DNA of 64,000 nucleotides from Amycolatopsis decaplanina DSM 44594 (GTDB lineage: Bacteria > Actinomycetota > Actinomycetes > Mycobacteriales > Pseudonocardiaceae). The first letter of the stretch is position 1; every line of letters begins with the position of its first letter. A program made the position numbers and the translations under genes. Of the stretch, positions 7,140-15,099 are shown piece by piece. The notes beneath the pieces were generated by a model. That model was given only the letters and a program-made list of their open reading frames with translations. It made no database searches and was not told where the DNA came from. The stretch lies in contig NZ_AOHO01000077.1 in assembly GCF_000342005.1 (NCBI RefSeq), positions 62,001 through 126,000 of the forward strand. Direction: 5' to 3'.

Positions 7140-7213
7140 TGCCCCCGGCAGGACTTGAACCTGCGACCTAGAGATTAGAAGGCTCTTGCTCTATCCAGCT
7201 GAGCTACGAGGGC
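7140..7213 (-). tRNA. tRNA-Arg (anticodon UCU)
   Basis: On the minus strand the sequence folds as a full cloverleaf: acceptor GCCCTCG pairing with CGGGGGC with A73 at 7140, a D-arm GCTCAGCTGGATAGAGC, anticodon loop CTTCTAA (anticodon TCT, reads AGA), and T-arm GCAGGTTCAAGTCCTGC. The base pair closing the anticodon loop is C-T rather than a Watson-Crick pair. CCA is not encoded. AGA codons are rare in such GC-rich genomes, and this tRNA is a common target for integrative elements; the degraded patch at 5.1-7.1 kb lies on its 3' side. Confidence 0.93.
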
Positions 7214-7326
7214 CGACGTCGGCGACGTTGGGTGTCGCCCAGCATCGGCAGCTTAGCCGTCGCCTACCTGTCGATCGTTCGACACCGCCAGATCGTTTCA
7301 GGTCGAGCCCACCGTTTTTTGGAACG

Positions 7327-7366
7327 CCCGTGAGCGCGTCACGACGCGGGGTGACGCGCTCACGGG
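7327..7366. terminator. Hairpin terminator downstream of the I36-like gene
   Basis: Perfect 16-bp arms CCCGTGAGCGCGTCAC (7327-7342) and GTGACGCGCTCACGGG (7351-7366) with an eight-base loop. It lies 88 bases beyond the stop of the I36-like gene on the minus strand and upstream of the tRNA-Arg gene on the same strand, so it should separate the two transcription units. The rest of 7214-7454 shows nothing else recognisable. Confidence 0.7.
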
Positions 7367-7454
7367 CCGGGGCCGCTTCGGGGGAGCGGCCCCTGGGTTC
7401 GCGCAGGTCGCGAGTCGACTCCTCCGCGAGCGACCGGCACGAACCGCCGGGTGG

Positions 7455-7844
7455 TCAGTCCCAGATCTTGAGGGCGCGGATCACGAACGGTCCCTGGGGT
7501 ACGTAGGTGCCGCCACCCGGATAGGTGATGAAATCTCCTTCGGTCGTGCACTCCTCGCTCTGGTAAATCGTCACGTCCCTGCTCAGCCGGTTGACGAACG
7601 AATGGCCTTCGAAGCCTTCGGGCAGGGGAATGCATTCCTCGGGATTGGACGTGCGCAGGTCGAATTTGTGCACCGCGCCGCCGTACGATTCTTCGCCCCA
7701 TACGCAGAACTCGCCCTTCTGGCAGGCGGGTTCAGGCGGCGCGGCGGTGGCGCTCGCGACTCCGGCGCTGGTCAGCAGGCCGGCCATGGCCAGCAGGAGC
7801 ACGTGCGGGAGGCGGGCGCGCAGGTTCGTCAAACGTCGTTGCAT
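7455..7844 (-). CDS. Secreted peptidase inhibitor family I36-like protein
   Basis: The 129-residue precursor has a classical Sec signal peptide (RRLTNLRARLPHVLLLAMAG, then LLTSAGVASATAA) with likely cleavage after ATA or TAA. The mature part holds the beta/gamma-crystallin-like I36 pattern: CQKGEFCVWGEESYGG, a NPEECIPLP segment, SFVNRLSRDVTIYQSEECT and a closing strand. Such Streptomyces-type proteins inhibit secreted metalloproteases or act as small extracellular crystallin-fold proteins; the target is unknown here. The ATG at 7844 is preceded by GGGGGAGAA. It is a single-gene unit with a strong hairpin downstream. Disulphides are likely between the paired cysteines. Confidence 0.8.
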   Translation of the reverse strand: MQRRLTNLRARLPHVLLLAMAGLLTSAGVASATAAPPEPACQKGEFCVWGEESYGGAVHKFDLRTSNPEECIPLPEGFEGHSFVNRLSRDVTIYQSEECTTEGDFITYPGGGTYVPQGPFVIRALKIWD

Positions 7845-8032
7845 GGCTGGGTTCTCCCCCGTGAATCGGCGGCACGAGGGCCGTCGGTGAATGTGTGATT
7901 CCACGATGACCCGAGGAGAAGGCTTTGTCTGCCCGCATTTCTACTTCTGTGGATAAGTAGTTGTGCGCCGCTCGATCGGGGCGAGTTCTCCACATATCGC
8001 CGAGACCGCCTTGCGCTTGCCGAAATCGACTG

Positions 8033-9112
8033 CTACGCGGGCGCGGTGGAGTCCCGGACGACCAGTTCGGCGGGTACCTCGGCGGGAGCGGGGGTCTTCT
8101 CCCCGCGCAGCAGGCTCAGCACCAGCTCGCCCGCCGCCCGTCCCTTGGCGGCGAGATCCTGCCGGACGGTCGTCAGCGGTGGTTCGGACCACCGGGCGGG
8201 CGGGACGTCGTCGAAGCCCACGACCGAGAGATCACCCGGGACCGACAGGCCGAGATGTCTGGCGGCCGAGATCGCCGCCAGCGCCAGCAGGTCCGACATG
8301 CACAGCAGAGCCGTCGGCCGCGGGTGCCGGTCCAGCAGGCCGAAGGCGCTCGGGAGGGCTCCTTCGACCGAGAGCCCGGACGCCTCCCAGATCGGCACGT
8401 CCGCTGCCGGGATCCCCGCCTCGGTCAGCGTCTCCAGGTAACCGGCCATCCGTTCGCGGTTGTCGTGGAACCGGCTGTTCCCTGCCTCCGAAACGCTCAG
8501 TTCGCCGCCGCGCGGCGCCGAGAGGCACTGCGCCGAGAAGATCCCGATCCGCCGGTGCCCGAGTTCCACCAGGTGCCGGGCCGCGGCGGCCGCTCCCGCC
8601 CGGTCCGCGACCCCGATCCTGGCCGAACCGCGGATGTGCGGCTGATCGATCACCACCAGCGGCAGGCCCCGGTCCCGGACCGCGGTCAGCGCCGGCGCGC
8701 CGTCGGCCAGCGAATACGCCACCGCGATGTCGGCTTGCGCGGTCAGGATCCGCTCCGCGCGCGGGCCGCCGCTCTCGCCGTCGCCGGGGAGCAGCAGAAG
8801 GGCGTGGCCCTCGGGGTCGACGACGGTCGAGAGCGCGTCGAGGGTGACCGACAACGCGGGATCCGAGAACGCCGTCGAAAGATTCGTGTCGAGCAGGACG
8901 GCGATCGCGCCGGTGCGGCTGGTGGCGAGGCTGCGCGCGGTCGGGTTCGGCCCCGCGTACCCGATCTTCTTGGCCGCGCGAAGCACCTCTTCCCGCAGCT
9001 GGGCGGACAGCTGATCGGGCCGGTTGTAGGCGTTGGAGACGGTCGCGCGCGACACCCCGACGGCGTCGGCGACATCGTCCAACGTCGGCCTTCGCCGTCG
9101 CGTGCTGGTCAC
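8033..9112 (-). CDS. LacI-family transcriptional regulator
   Basis: The 359-residue protein has an N-terminal LacI helix-turn-helix (PTLDDVADAVGVSRATVSNA, residues about 9-28, with hinge YNRPDQLS) and a periplasmic-binding-type sensor domain ending in VVGFDDVPPARWSEPPLTTV, the standard LacI C-terminal signature. The GTG at 9112 gives the usual short MTSTRRRR leader. It is divergent from an MFS transporter gene across 91 bp containing a palindrome with the central CG typical of LacI operators, so it probably represses that transporter. The effector is unknown; LacI proteins usually respond to sugars or nucleosides. Confidence 0.92.
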   Translation of the reverse strand: MTSTRRRRPTLDDVADAVGVSRATVSNAYNRPDQLSAQLREEVLRAAKKIGYAGPNPTARSLATSRTGAIAVLLDTNLSTAFSDPALSVTLDALSTVVDPEGHALLLLPGDGESGGPRAERILTAQADIAVAYSLADGAPALTAVRDRGLPLVVIDQPHIRGSARIGVADRAGAAAAARHLVELGHRRIGIFSAQCLSAPRGGELSVSEAGNSRFHDNRERMAGYLETLTEAGIPAADVPIWEASGLSVEGALPSAFGLLDRHPRPTALLCMSDLLALAAISAARHLGLSVPGDLSVVGFDDVPPARWSEPPLTTVRQDLAAKGRAAGELVLSLLRGEKTPAPAEVPAELVVRDSTAPA

Positions 9113-9149
9113 CGCCGCAGTCTAGTCACGGACAGGGCCGGTGGACTTT

Positions 9150-9163
9150 CTGAAGCGCTTAAG
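9150..9163. promoter_or_regulatory. Candidate LacI operator
   Basis: CTGAAGCGCTTAAG is symmetric at 12 of 14 positions with the central AAGCGCTT perfect. It lies in the 91-bp divergent region, 40 bases upstream of the MFS start and 38 bases upstream of the regulator start. The central CpG is usual for LacI-family operators. Confidence 0.6.
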
Positions 9164-9203
9164 TCATTCTGGGGGAAGAGGAATCGAAAGGAGACTGGGG
9201 TCT

Positions 9204-10382
9204 ATGCGTGACCGTACGGCCGTTTTCGTCGTGTTCGCGCTCAACGGAGCCGCGCTCGGCTCCTGGGCGCCGCGGACTCCGGCGTTGTCGGAAAGGGTGA
9301 ACGCCTCACCGGGTGTCTTCGGGCTGGCCCTGCTGGGCGCCAGCGTCGGCATGCTGATCGCGGCGTCGGTTTCGGGACGGCTGATCGAACGGCACGGCGC
9401 CCGCGCGGTGGTCGCGGGCAGCACGATCATCGCCTGCGCCGCGCTGCCGATGATCGGCTTCTCGACGTCGGTCGTCCTGCTCGCCGGGGCGCTGTTCGTC
9501 CTCGGAGCGAGCGTCGGCGCGCTGGACGTGGCGATGAATGTCGCGGGCGTCGAGGTGGAGCGCCGGACCGGACGAGTCATCATGCCGATCCTGCACGCCG
9601 GATTCAGCTTCGGCGCGCTGGCGGGCTCCGTCGCCGCCGGATTCGCCGCGTCGCACCAGTGGTCGCCGGGGCGGCATCTCACGGTCGCCGCGTTGTCCGC
9701 GCTGGTCGTGCTGGCCCTCGTCATCGTGGCCGTGCCCGGCGCGCGGCCCGTGCACACCGAACCCGTCGAGAAGCCGCGAGTGCCGCCGATCAAACGTCCC
9801 GTCCTCTGGTTGCTCGCCGCCATCGCGCTGTTCTCGGCGATCGCGGAGGGTGCGAGTTCGGACTGGTCCGCCCTGCTGATGACGTCCGTGCACGGGGTCG
9901 GCGACGGGGCGGCGGCCTTCGCCTACTCCGGGTTCGCGCTGGCCATGGCGTTCGCCAGGCTCGCGGGCGCCTGGCTGCAGAACCGTTTCGGCGCGACGCG
10001 TGCGCTGGCGGTGGGCGCCGGGATCGCCGCGGCCGGTCTCGTGCTCGCCGCCCTGGCAAGCCTTCCGGTGTTCGGATTCGTCGGCTTCGCGCTGGCGGGT
10101 GCCGGGCTCGCCGCGGCCTTCCCGATCGCCCTGAGCCTCGCGGGAGCGTCGGGCAAACGCGCCGACGGAACGGGAGGCGAGCGGGAACTGGCCTTCGTCA
10201 CGGCGATCGCCTACACCGGTTTCCTCGCCGGGCCGCCGCTGATCGGCGGGATCGCGCAGGTGACGTCGCTTTCGGTGTCGTTCCTTTTCGTCGGCCTGAC
10301 CGCCGCGCTGATCGTGCCGTCCGCGGTGGCCGCGGCGCGGGCGCGGAAACGTGAGGAGGCCGTCGAACCCGTCGCCCGTTGA
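9204..10382 (+). CDS. MFS transporter controlled by divergent LacI regulator
   Basis: A 392-residue, twelve-helix major facilitator. The N terminus FALNGAALGSWAPRTPALSERV and the loop GRLIERHGARAVVAGS (motif A region) are clear, as is the central linker around residue 200 (VHTEPVEKPRVPPIKRPV). It resembles the FucP/YbjJ-like MFS group, whose members move sugars or drugs. The ATG at 9204 has AAAGGAG at a proper distance; earlier in-frame codons lie inside the operator region. Divergent LacI control suggests a sugar or related ligand. No catabolic enzyme gene is adjacent, so the substrate is open. Confidence 0.85.
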   Translation: MRDRTAVFVVFALNGAALGSWAPRTPALSERVNASPGVFGLALLGASVGMLIAASVSGRLIERHGARAVVAGSTIIACAALPMIGFSTSVVLLAGALFVLGASVGALDVAMNVAGVEVERRTGRVIMPILHAGFSFGALAGSVAAGFAASHQWSPGRHLTVAALSALVVLALVIVAVPGARPVHTEPVEKPRVPPIKRPVLWLLAAIALFSAIAEGASSDWSALLMTSVHGVGDGAAAFAYSGFALAMAFARLAGAWLQNRFGATRALAVGAGIAAAGLVLAALASLPVFGFVGFALAGAGLAAAFPIALSLAGASGKRADGTGGERELAFVTAIAYTGFLAGPPLIGGIAQVTSLSVSFLFVGLTAALIVPSAVAAARARKREEAVEPVAR

Positions 10383-10480
10383 CATCCCCGCCAGGCCACG
10401 GGCAAGCTGATTGCTCGGTAAACTGAAATGAATGCGACTTTGCCGCTGTTTCAGGAAGGCTGATCCGGGGGAGGGGCGGC

Positions 10481-11653
10481 GTGAGGGTATTGATGCTCGT
10501 GGGCGGCGTAGGGGTCCTGACCGGTCGTCATCAGGTCCCCGGGATCCCGGCGCGGCTGGTGCAGACCACGTTGCCCTGGCTCGTCCTGATCCCGGTGGCG
10601 TTCCGGCTGGCGATGCTGGTGCAGGCGCTGTGGACGGCGGGTCTCGGCGGATCGTCGGTGCTGTGGACGTTCGCGGTGCTGCACCTGGTGCCGAACATCG
10701 CCGAAGCCGTCTGGTTCTTCCGCCACTCCGCCACCGGGACGAGGCTGGTCCCGGTGGCGGACACCGGATTCGCCGTCCTCTTCGCCTTGGGGGCGGCGCC
10801 GTTCGCGCAGGACACCGCGATCACGTCGATCACCTGGACCCATCTGATGGGCACGGTGATGATCTGGGCCCTGCTGCGCGGCGCGCCGGCGGGGGCGCTG
10901 GCCATCGGATGCGCGGTGGTTCCGCACACGCTGCTGGACCCGGCCTCCTCGCTCGGTCTCCTTCTCACTCTCACGACCGCGCTGGTGGCGTCACTCGCGG
11001 TCGTCGGCCTGGTCGGCGCGTCGATGCGGTTCGCGCTCGGGTTCGGGGAGCAGCAGGGCCGGGCGGCGGAACGCGAACGGCACCGCCGCGACGTCCACGA
11101 CACCGTCCTGCAGGTGATGGAGTCGTTCGCGATCCCCGCGCCCGCCGACGAACTCGACCCGGCGGCCAGCCTCGACCGCGTCCGCCGGACCGCTCGCGCC
11201 CAGGCGATGCGCATCCGCATCAGCCTCGAACACGAATCCACCGAGGGGATCGGGCTGCACCAGCGGCTGCGGCTGCTCGCCGCCGAAATGGCCGCGGAGG
11301 GGCTGCGCGCCGAGGTGGTCATCCAGGACGACTCAGCTCCGGAGCTTCCGGAAGAGGCGGCCATGGCGCTGCACGACTCGGCCAGGGAAGCCCTGCGCAA
11401 CACGTTGAAGCACTCCGGGACCAGACGGGCCGTGGTCAGCGTCGAACAGATCGGCGGCGGGGTTTCCTTGACGGTGCGCGATCACGGCGCCGGTTTCGAC
11501 GTCGGAGACCGGCGGCGCGGCTTCGGCCTCGAGAACTCGATCATCGCGCGGATGGCGGAGATCGGGGGTTTCGCGCGGATCGAATCCAGCCCTGGGCTGG
11601 GAACGAGGGTGGTGCTCCTCGCGCCGTCAGTCTTGCGTCTCCCCGTCGGGTGA
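10481..11653 (+). CDS. Orphan NarL-type sensor histidine kinase
   Basis: The 390-residue protein has about five to six N-terminal membrane helices (residues 20-185), a HisKA_3 phosphoacceptor helix (AAERERHRRDVHDTVLQVMESF, with phospho-His in RDVHDT) and a C-terminal HATPase domain with N-box AREALRNTLKHS and G-box VRDHGAGFD/GFGLENSI. It is a LiaS/DesK-like two-component kinase. No response regulator is adjacent on either side, so its partner is elsewhere. The GTG at 10481 follows GGGGGAGGGG. The 3' end overlaps the convergent phosphatase gene by 27 bases. The signal is unknown; a membrane-embedded sensor suggests an envelope cue. Confidence 0.87.
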   Translation: MRVLMLVGGVGVLTGRHQVPGIPARLVQTTLPWLVLIPVAFRLAMLVQALWTAGLGGSSVLWTFAVLHLVPNIAEAVWFFRHSATGTRLVPVADTGFAVLFALGAAPFAQDTAITSITWTHLMGTVMIWALLRGAPAGALAIGCAVVPHTLLDPASSLGLLLTLTTALVASLAVVGLVGASMRFALGFGEQQGRAAERERHRRDVHDTVLQVMESFAIPAPADELDPAASLDRVRRTARAQAMRIRISLEHESTEGIGLHQRLRLLAAEMAAEGLRAEVVIQDDSAPELPEEAAMALHDSAREALRNTLKHSGTRRAVVSVEQIGGGVSLTVRDHGAGFDVGDRRRGFGLENSIIARMAEIGGFARIESSPGLGTRVVLLAPSVLRLPVG

Positions 11654-12265
11654 GTCCCGCCACTGGCGGAACGGGCGGTCCAGCGTCCATTTGTCGCCCA
11701 CCCGCTCGACGATCCGGTATTCGCACGTCGTCGGGTTCGACAGGGACTCGAACAGCTCGATGCTCCAGCCGAAGAGCCGCCGGCACAGCAACCGGATGGT
11801 CAACCCGTGTGAGACGACGAGCACGGTCTCGGGGTGATCTTCGCCGCACGCCGCCAGTTCGCTGAGGAACGCCGCGACCCGGTCGTCGACGTCCGCGCCG
11901 GACTCGCCGAAGGGCAGCCGGTAGAAGAAGTGCCCGAACTCGTGGCGCCGTTGTTTCTGGACCTCCTGCTCCAGCGGATCCTGGAGGTTGCCCCAGTCCT
12001 GTTCCCGCAGCCTCGGCTCCGGCACGATCCGCTCGCAAGAGTCACGGATATCCAGTAGCCGCAACGTTTCCCGTGTCCGCAGATACGGGCTGACATAGAC
12101 CGCCGTCCACTGTCCGCCGAGGACTTCCCGGAGCTCCGGGCCTGCCAGCCTCGCCTGCTCCCGGCCGGTGTCCGTGAGCGGCAGGGCGTGGTCGGGGATG
12201 CGCGTATAGGCGAGCTCGTCGATGTTGCCCAGCGACTCGGCGTGCCTCAACAGGATGATCCGCAC
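11627..12265 (-). CDS. Histidine phosphatase family protein (phosphoglycerate-mutase-like)
   Basis: The 212-residue protein opens with MRIILLRHAESLGN, the RHG/RHA phosphohistidine motif of the histidine phosphatase superfamily. The later VVSHGLTIRLLCRRLFG supplies the second catalytic His, and an internal SPYLRTRETLRLL provides the phosphate-binding Arg. The length fits the broad-specificity phosphatase branch. The substrate cannot be deduced. The GTG at 12265 directly precedes the motif. It is divergent from the CopD-CtaG gene across only 42 bp and convergent with the histidine kinase. Confidence 0.9.
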   Translation of the reverse strand: MRIILLRHAESLGNIDELAYTRIPDHALPLTDTGREQARLAGPELREVLGGQWTAVYVSPYLRTRETLRLLDIRDSCERIVPEPRLREQDWGNLQDPLEQEVQKQRRHEFGHFFYRLPFGESGADVDDRVAAFLSELAACGEDHPETVLVVSHGLTIRLLCRRLFGWSIELFESLSNPTTCEYRIVERVGDKWTLDRPFRQWRDSPDGETQD

Positions 12266-12307
12266 GCCGCCATCTTGCCGGTTGCGCGTCCGGCATACCC
12301 TCGTGAC

Positions 12308-14335
12308 GTGCCTTCAGACCCCGAGACGAAACCGGCCCCACCCGTGCGGAAGGCCGGTGTCCTGCCGCTGGTGTCGATCGGGGCGCTCCTGGCCGCGGTG
12401 GTGGCCGTCGGCCTGGTCGCGCTGACCGGTGGCGCGGGTTACGTCATCGCCGGACTCCCGGATCCGGGGCTGGTGACCCGCTACGGCATCACCGTCGTCC
12501 GGGTACTGGCCGAGTCGGCTTCCGTGCTGTGCGTGGGTTCGCTGTTGCTCGCCGCGTTCCTGGTCCCGCCGCAGAAGTCCGGCACGCTCGCGGCCGACGG
12601 TTACGCGGCCATCCGCGTCGCGGGCGTCGCCGCGTGGGTCTGGTTCTTCGCGGCGGCCGCGTCGATCTTCTTCTCCGCGGCCGACGGCGCGGGTCGCCCG
12701 TTCACCGAGGTGCTTTCACCGCAGGTGCTGATCGACCTCGTGGACGCCATCGAGCAGCCGAAGGCCTGGCTGTTCACCGCGTTGATCGCCCTGCTGGTCG
12801 CGCTCGGCTGCCGTCTCGCGCTGACCTGGGGCTGGACGACGGTGGTCTTCTTCCTGTCCGTCGGCGGCCTGGTCCCGGTCGCGGTCACCGGGCATTCAGC
12901 GAGTGGCGGCTCGCACGACATGGCGACCAACAGCCTGCTGTACCACCTGGTCGCCGCCGCGCTGTGGGTCGGCGGGCTGGTGGCGCTGCTCGCGCTCGGC
13001 TGGCGCCGCGGCGAGAACCTCAAGCTCGCCGCGACGCGGTTCTCCAAGCTGGCCTTGGTCTGCTGGATCGTGATGGCGGTCTCCGGCATCGTCAACGCGC
13101 TGGTGCGGATCAGGATCGCCGACCTGTTCACCACCGACTACGGCCTGCTGGTGGTCGCGAAGATCGTCGCGTTGCTGCTGCTCGGCGTCTTCGGGCATCA
13201 GCAACGGCAGAAGGGCGTCGCCGGCCTGGTGAACGGCGCGGGCGGCGGGCAGTTGCTGCGGCTCGCCGCGGTCGAAGTGCTGATCATGTTCATCACGATC
13301 GGCATCGCCACCGGGCTCGCGAAGACCCCGCCGCCGCAGGAATCGCTCACCCAGCCGTCGACCACGGAACTGCTGATCGGCTACGACCTCTACGGTCCGC
13401 CGACCGTCTTCCGGCTGCTCACGGACTGGCGGTTCGACCTCGTCTACGGCACCCTCGCGATCGTTCTCGCCGGGCTGTACCTCGCCGGGGTCCGGCGGCT
13501 GCGGCGCCGCGGCGACACCTGGGCCACCGGCCGGACGACCGCGTGGCTCGCGGGCTGTTTCGTGCTGCTGATCGCGACGTCGTCCGGCATCGGGCGGTAC
13601 GCGCCCGCGATGTTCAGCGTGCACATGGGCAACCACATGTTGCTGTCCATGGTGGCGCCGGTGCTGTTCGTGCTCGGCGGACCCGTGACGCTCGCGCTGC
13701 GCGCGTTGCCCACGGCGGGCAAGGACGCCCCGCCCGGACCGCGTGAATGGCTGCTCGCGTTCGTGCACTCGCCGCTTTCGCGGTTCCTGACGCATCCGAT
13801 CGTCGCGCTGCTGCTGTTCGTCGGTTCCTTCTACGGCCTGTACTTCTCGGGTCTGTTCGACTCCGCGCTGAACTACCACTGGGCGCATCTGGCGATGAAC
13901 GCGCACTTCCTGCTCGCCGGGTACGTCTTCTACTGGCCGGTGATCGGTGTCGACCCGGCGCCGCGCCGGCTCCCGCCGCTGGGACGGCTGGGGATGATGT
14001 TCGCCGCCATGCCGTTCCACGCGTTCTTCGGGATCGCGCTGATGAGCATGCAGACCGTGCTCGGACAGGACTTCTACCGTGGGCTGAAACTGCCGTGGGT
14101 CACCGACCTGCTGACCGACCAGCGGCTCGGCGGCGGGATCGCGTGGGCGTCCGGCGAGCTGCCGGTACTGCTGGTGCTCATCGCGCTGCTGGTGCAGTGG
14201 GCGCGTCAGGACGAGCGGGAGGCGCGGCGCCGGGATCGCCGGGAGGAAGCCTCGGGTGACGCGGATCTGAACGCCTACAACGCGATGCTGAAGAAACTCG
14301 CCGATCAGGGCCGGGAGCCGGGGCAGGGTTCCTAG
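12308..14335 (+). CDS. Bifunctional copper-resistance CopD / cytochrome c oxidase assembly CtaG-type membrane protein
   Basis: A 675-residue protein with about 16 membrane helices. The first half contains the CopD domain (around residues 190-320, with HDMATNSLLYHLVAAALWVGGL), and the second half, from about residue 360, carries the CtaG (caa3-type assembly) domain: VHMGNHMLLSMVAPVLFVLGG, HPIVALLLFVGSFYGLYFSG and HLAMNAHFLLAGYVFYWPV, with conserved His residues likely to bind copper. The fusion is known from actinobacteria, including mycobacteria. It probably delivers copper to the aa3 oxidase. The GTG at 12308 gives a short polar N terminus before the first helix; longer frames run into the divergent gene. 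A basic tail follows the last helix. Confidence 0.88.
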   Translation: MPSDPETKPAPPVRKAGVLPLVSIGALLAAVVAVGLVALTGGAGYVIAGLPDPGLVTRYGITVVRVLAESASVLCVGSLLLAAFLVPPQKSGTLAADGYAAIRVAGVAAWVWFFAAAASIFFSAADGAGRPFTEVLSPQVLIDLVDAIEQPKAWLFTALIALLVALGCRLALTWGWTTVVFFLSVGGLVPVAVTGHSASGGSHDMATNSLLYHLVAAALWVGGLVALLALGWRRGENLKLAATRFSKLALVCWIVMAVSGIVNALVRIRIADLFTTDYGLLVVAKIVALLLLGVFGHQQRQKGVAGLVNGAGGGQLLRLAAVEVLIMFITIGIATGLAKTPPPQESLTQPSTTELLIGYDLYGPPTVFRLLTDWRFDLVYGTLAIVLAGLYLAGVRRLRRRGDTWATGRTTAWLAGCFVLLIATSSGIGRYAPAMFSVHMGNHMLLSMVAPVLFVLGGPVTLALRALPTAGKDAPPGPREWLLAFVHSPLSRFLTHPIVALLLFVGSFYGLYFSGLFDSALNYHWAHLAMNAHFLLAGYVFYWPVIGVDPAPRRLPPLGRLGMMFAAMPFHAFFGIALMSMQTVLGQDFYRGLKLPWVTDLLTDQRLGGGIAWASGELPVLLVLIALLVQWARQDEREARRRDRREEASGDADLNAYNAMLKKLADQGREPGQGS

Positions 14336-14410
14336 GGCGCCACTAAACGTCCTCCTGCCCGAACTCGCCGAGTAGCACATTCCGCCGATCCGCCCGGCGT
14401 TCGACCTCCA

Positions 14411-14452
14411 GTTGTCCACAGGAAGCCTGCAACGCCCGGAGTTGTCCACAGA
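14411..14452. promoter_or_regulatory. Pair of DnaA-box-like sites upstream of the ssb-like gene
   Basis: TTGTCCACA occurs at 14413-14421 and 14443-14451, inside a 12-base direct repeat AGTTGTCCACAG spaced exactly 30 bp. TTGTCCACA is the preferred DnaA box in Streptomyces-type actinomycetes (established knowledge). The pair lies 97-135 bases upstream of the single-strand-binding protein gene at 14548. The rest of the 212-bp gap after the CopD-CtaG gene has no other clear feature. Confidence 0.6.
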
Positions 14453-14547
14453 TCCGGTTCGTGTCCTTTTCCGCCCTTCGATCCGAGGCAGTCTGTGCTC
14501 AAGGGAAACCCCGGGAAGGGCCCGGATCGAGGAGAAAGGCGAGTGTG

Positions 14548-15003
14548 ATGGCGATGGGCGAAACGTGGGTGACCATGATCGGCAACCTGACCAGCGAACC
14601 GGTCCACCATCCGGAGCGGGTGCACGGGCACGACGTCGTGTCGTTCGGCTTGCGGAGTGTCGAACGCCGGTACGACAAGGAAAGAGGGGAGTGGGGCGAG
14701 GGGCGGCAGCTCGCGGTCAAGGTCACTTGCTGGCGCAAGCTGGCGATGGCGGCGTTCTCGTGCCTGAGCAAAGGGGACCCGGTGATCGTGGCCGGACGGC
14801 TGCGTGGCGCCGAGACCGCGGAGGAGATCCCGGCACCTCTGGGTCTACCTGAGCTTGAGGCCTTCTCCATCGGCCCCAACCTCGCGCGCTGCTCGGCCGA
14901 GATCCACCGGATCGGGCGGGACCGGCCCAGGGCGATCCCGTCGGCACCGCCGCCCGCGGGGAATCCCATGGTCATCGCGCTGGAGGACGCACCCGTGGCG
15001 TGA
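14548..15003 (+). CDS. Single-stranded DNA-binding protein paralogue
   Basis: The 151-residue protein starts with an SSB-type OB fold: ETWVTMIGNLTSEPVHHP, then VVSFGLRSVERRYDKERGEW, AVKVTCWRKLAMAAFSCLSKGDPVIVAGRL. The C-terminal part differs from housekeeping SSB: no Gly-rich linker and no acidic DDDxPF tail, ending instead ALEDAPVA. It is therefore a second, specialised SSB, like the Rv2478c-type paralogue found beside ettA in mycobacteria. AGGAGAAAGG precedes the ATG at 14548. Two DnaA boxes upstream suggest replication-linked expression. It is followed after 96 bases by ettA. Confidence 0.85.
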   Translation: MAMGETWVTMIGNLTSEPVHHPERVHGHDVVSFGLRSVERRYDKERGEWGEGRQLAVKVTCWRKLAMAAFSCLSKGDPVIVAGRLRGAETAEEIPAPLGLPELEAFSIGPNLARCSAEIHRIGRDRPRAIPSAPPPAGNPMVIALEDAPVA

Positions 15004-15099
15004 GGTTGCGATGCTCGCTCAGTGATATCTTGCTGACTTTCGGTAGTTCGATGGTGACCGCCGTCAAGGCCTCGATCGGCTCGCTCTACGATCGGTTGT

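Noticed and set aside
7140..7213. Attachment site at tRNA-Arg with a second direct-repeat copy
   Set aside because: I searched by eye for the tRNA 3' end (GGTTCAAGTCCTGCCGGGGG) on the far side of the patch and saw no second copy, and no integrase gene is present.
7948..7956. Single perfect DnaA box (TGTGGATAA) upstream of the I36-like gene as part of an origin
   Set aside because: It is an isolated box without clusters, AT-rich unwinding element or dnaA/dnaN; chance is a sufficient explanation.
14336..14547. Riboswitch or small RNA in the gap before the ssb-like gene
   Set aside because: No conserved riboswitch core or stable long stem was recognisable; only the DnaA-box pair stands out.
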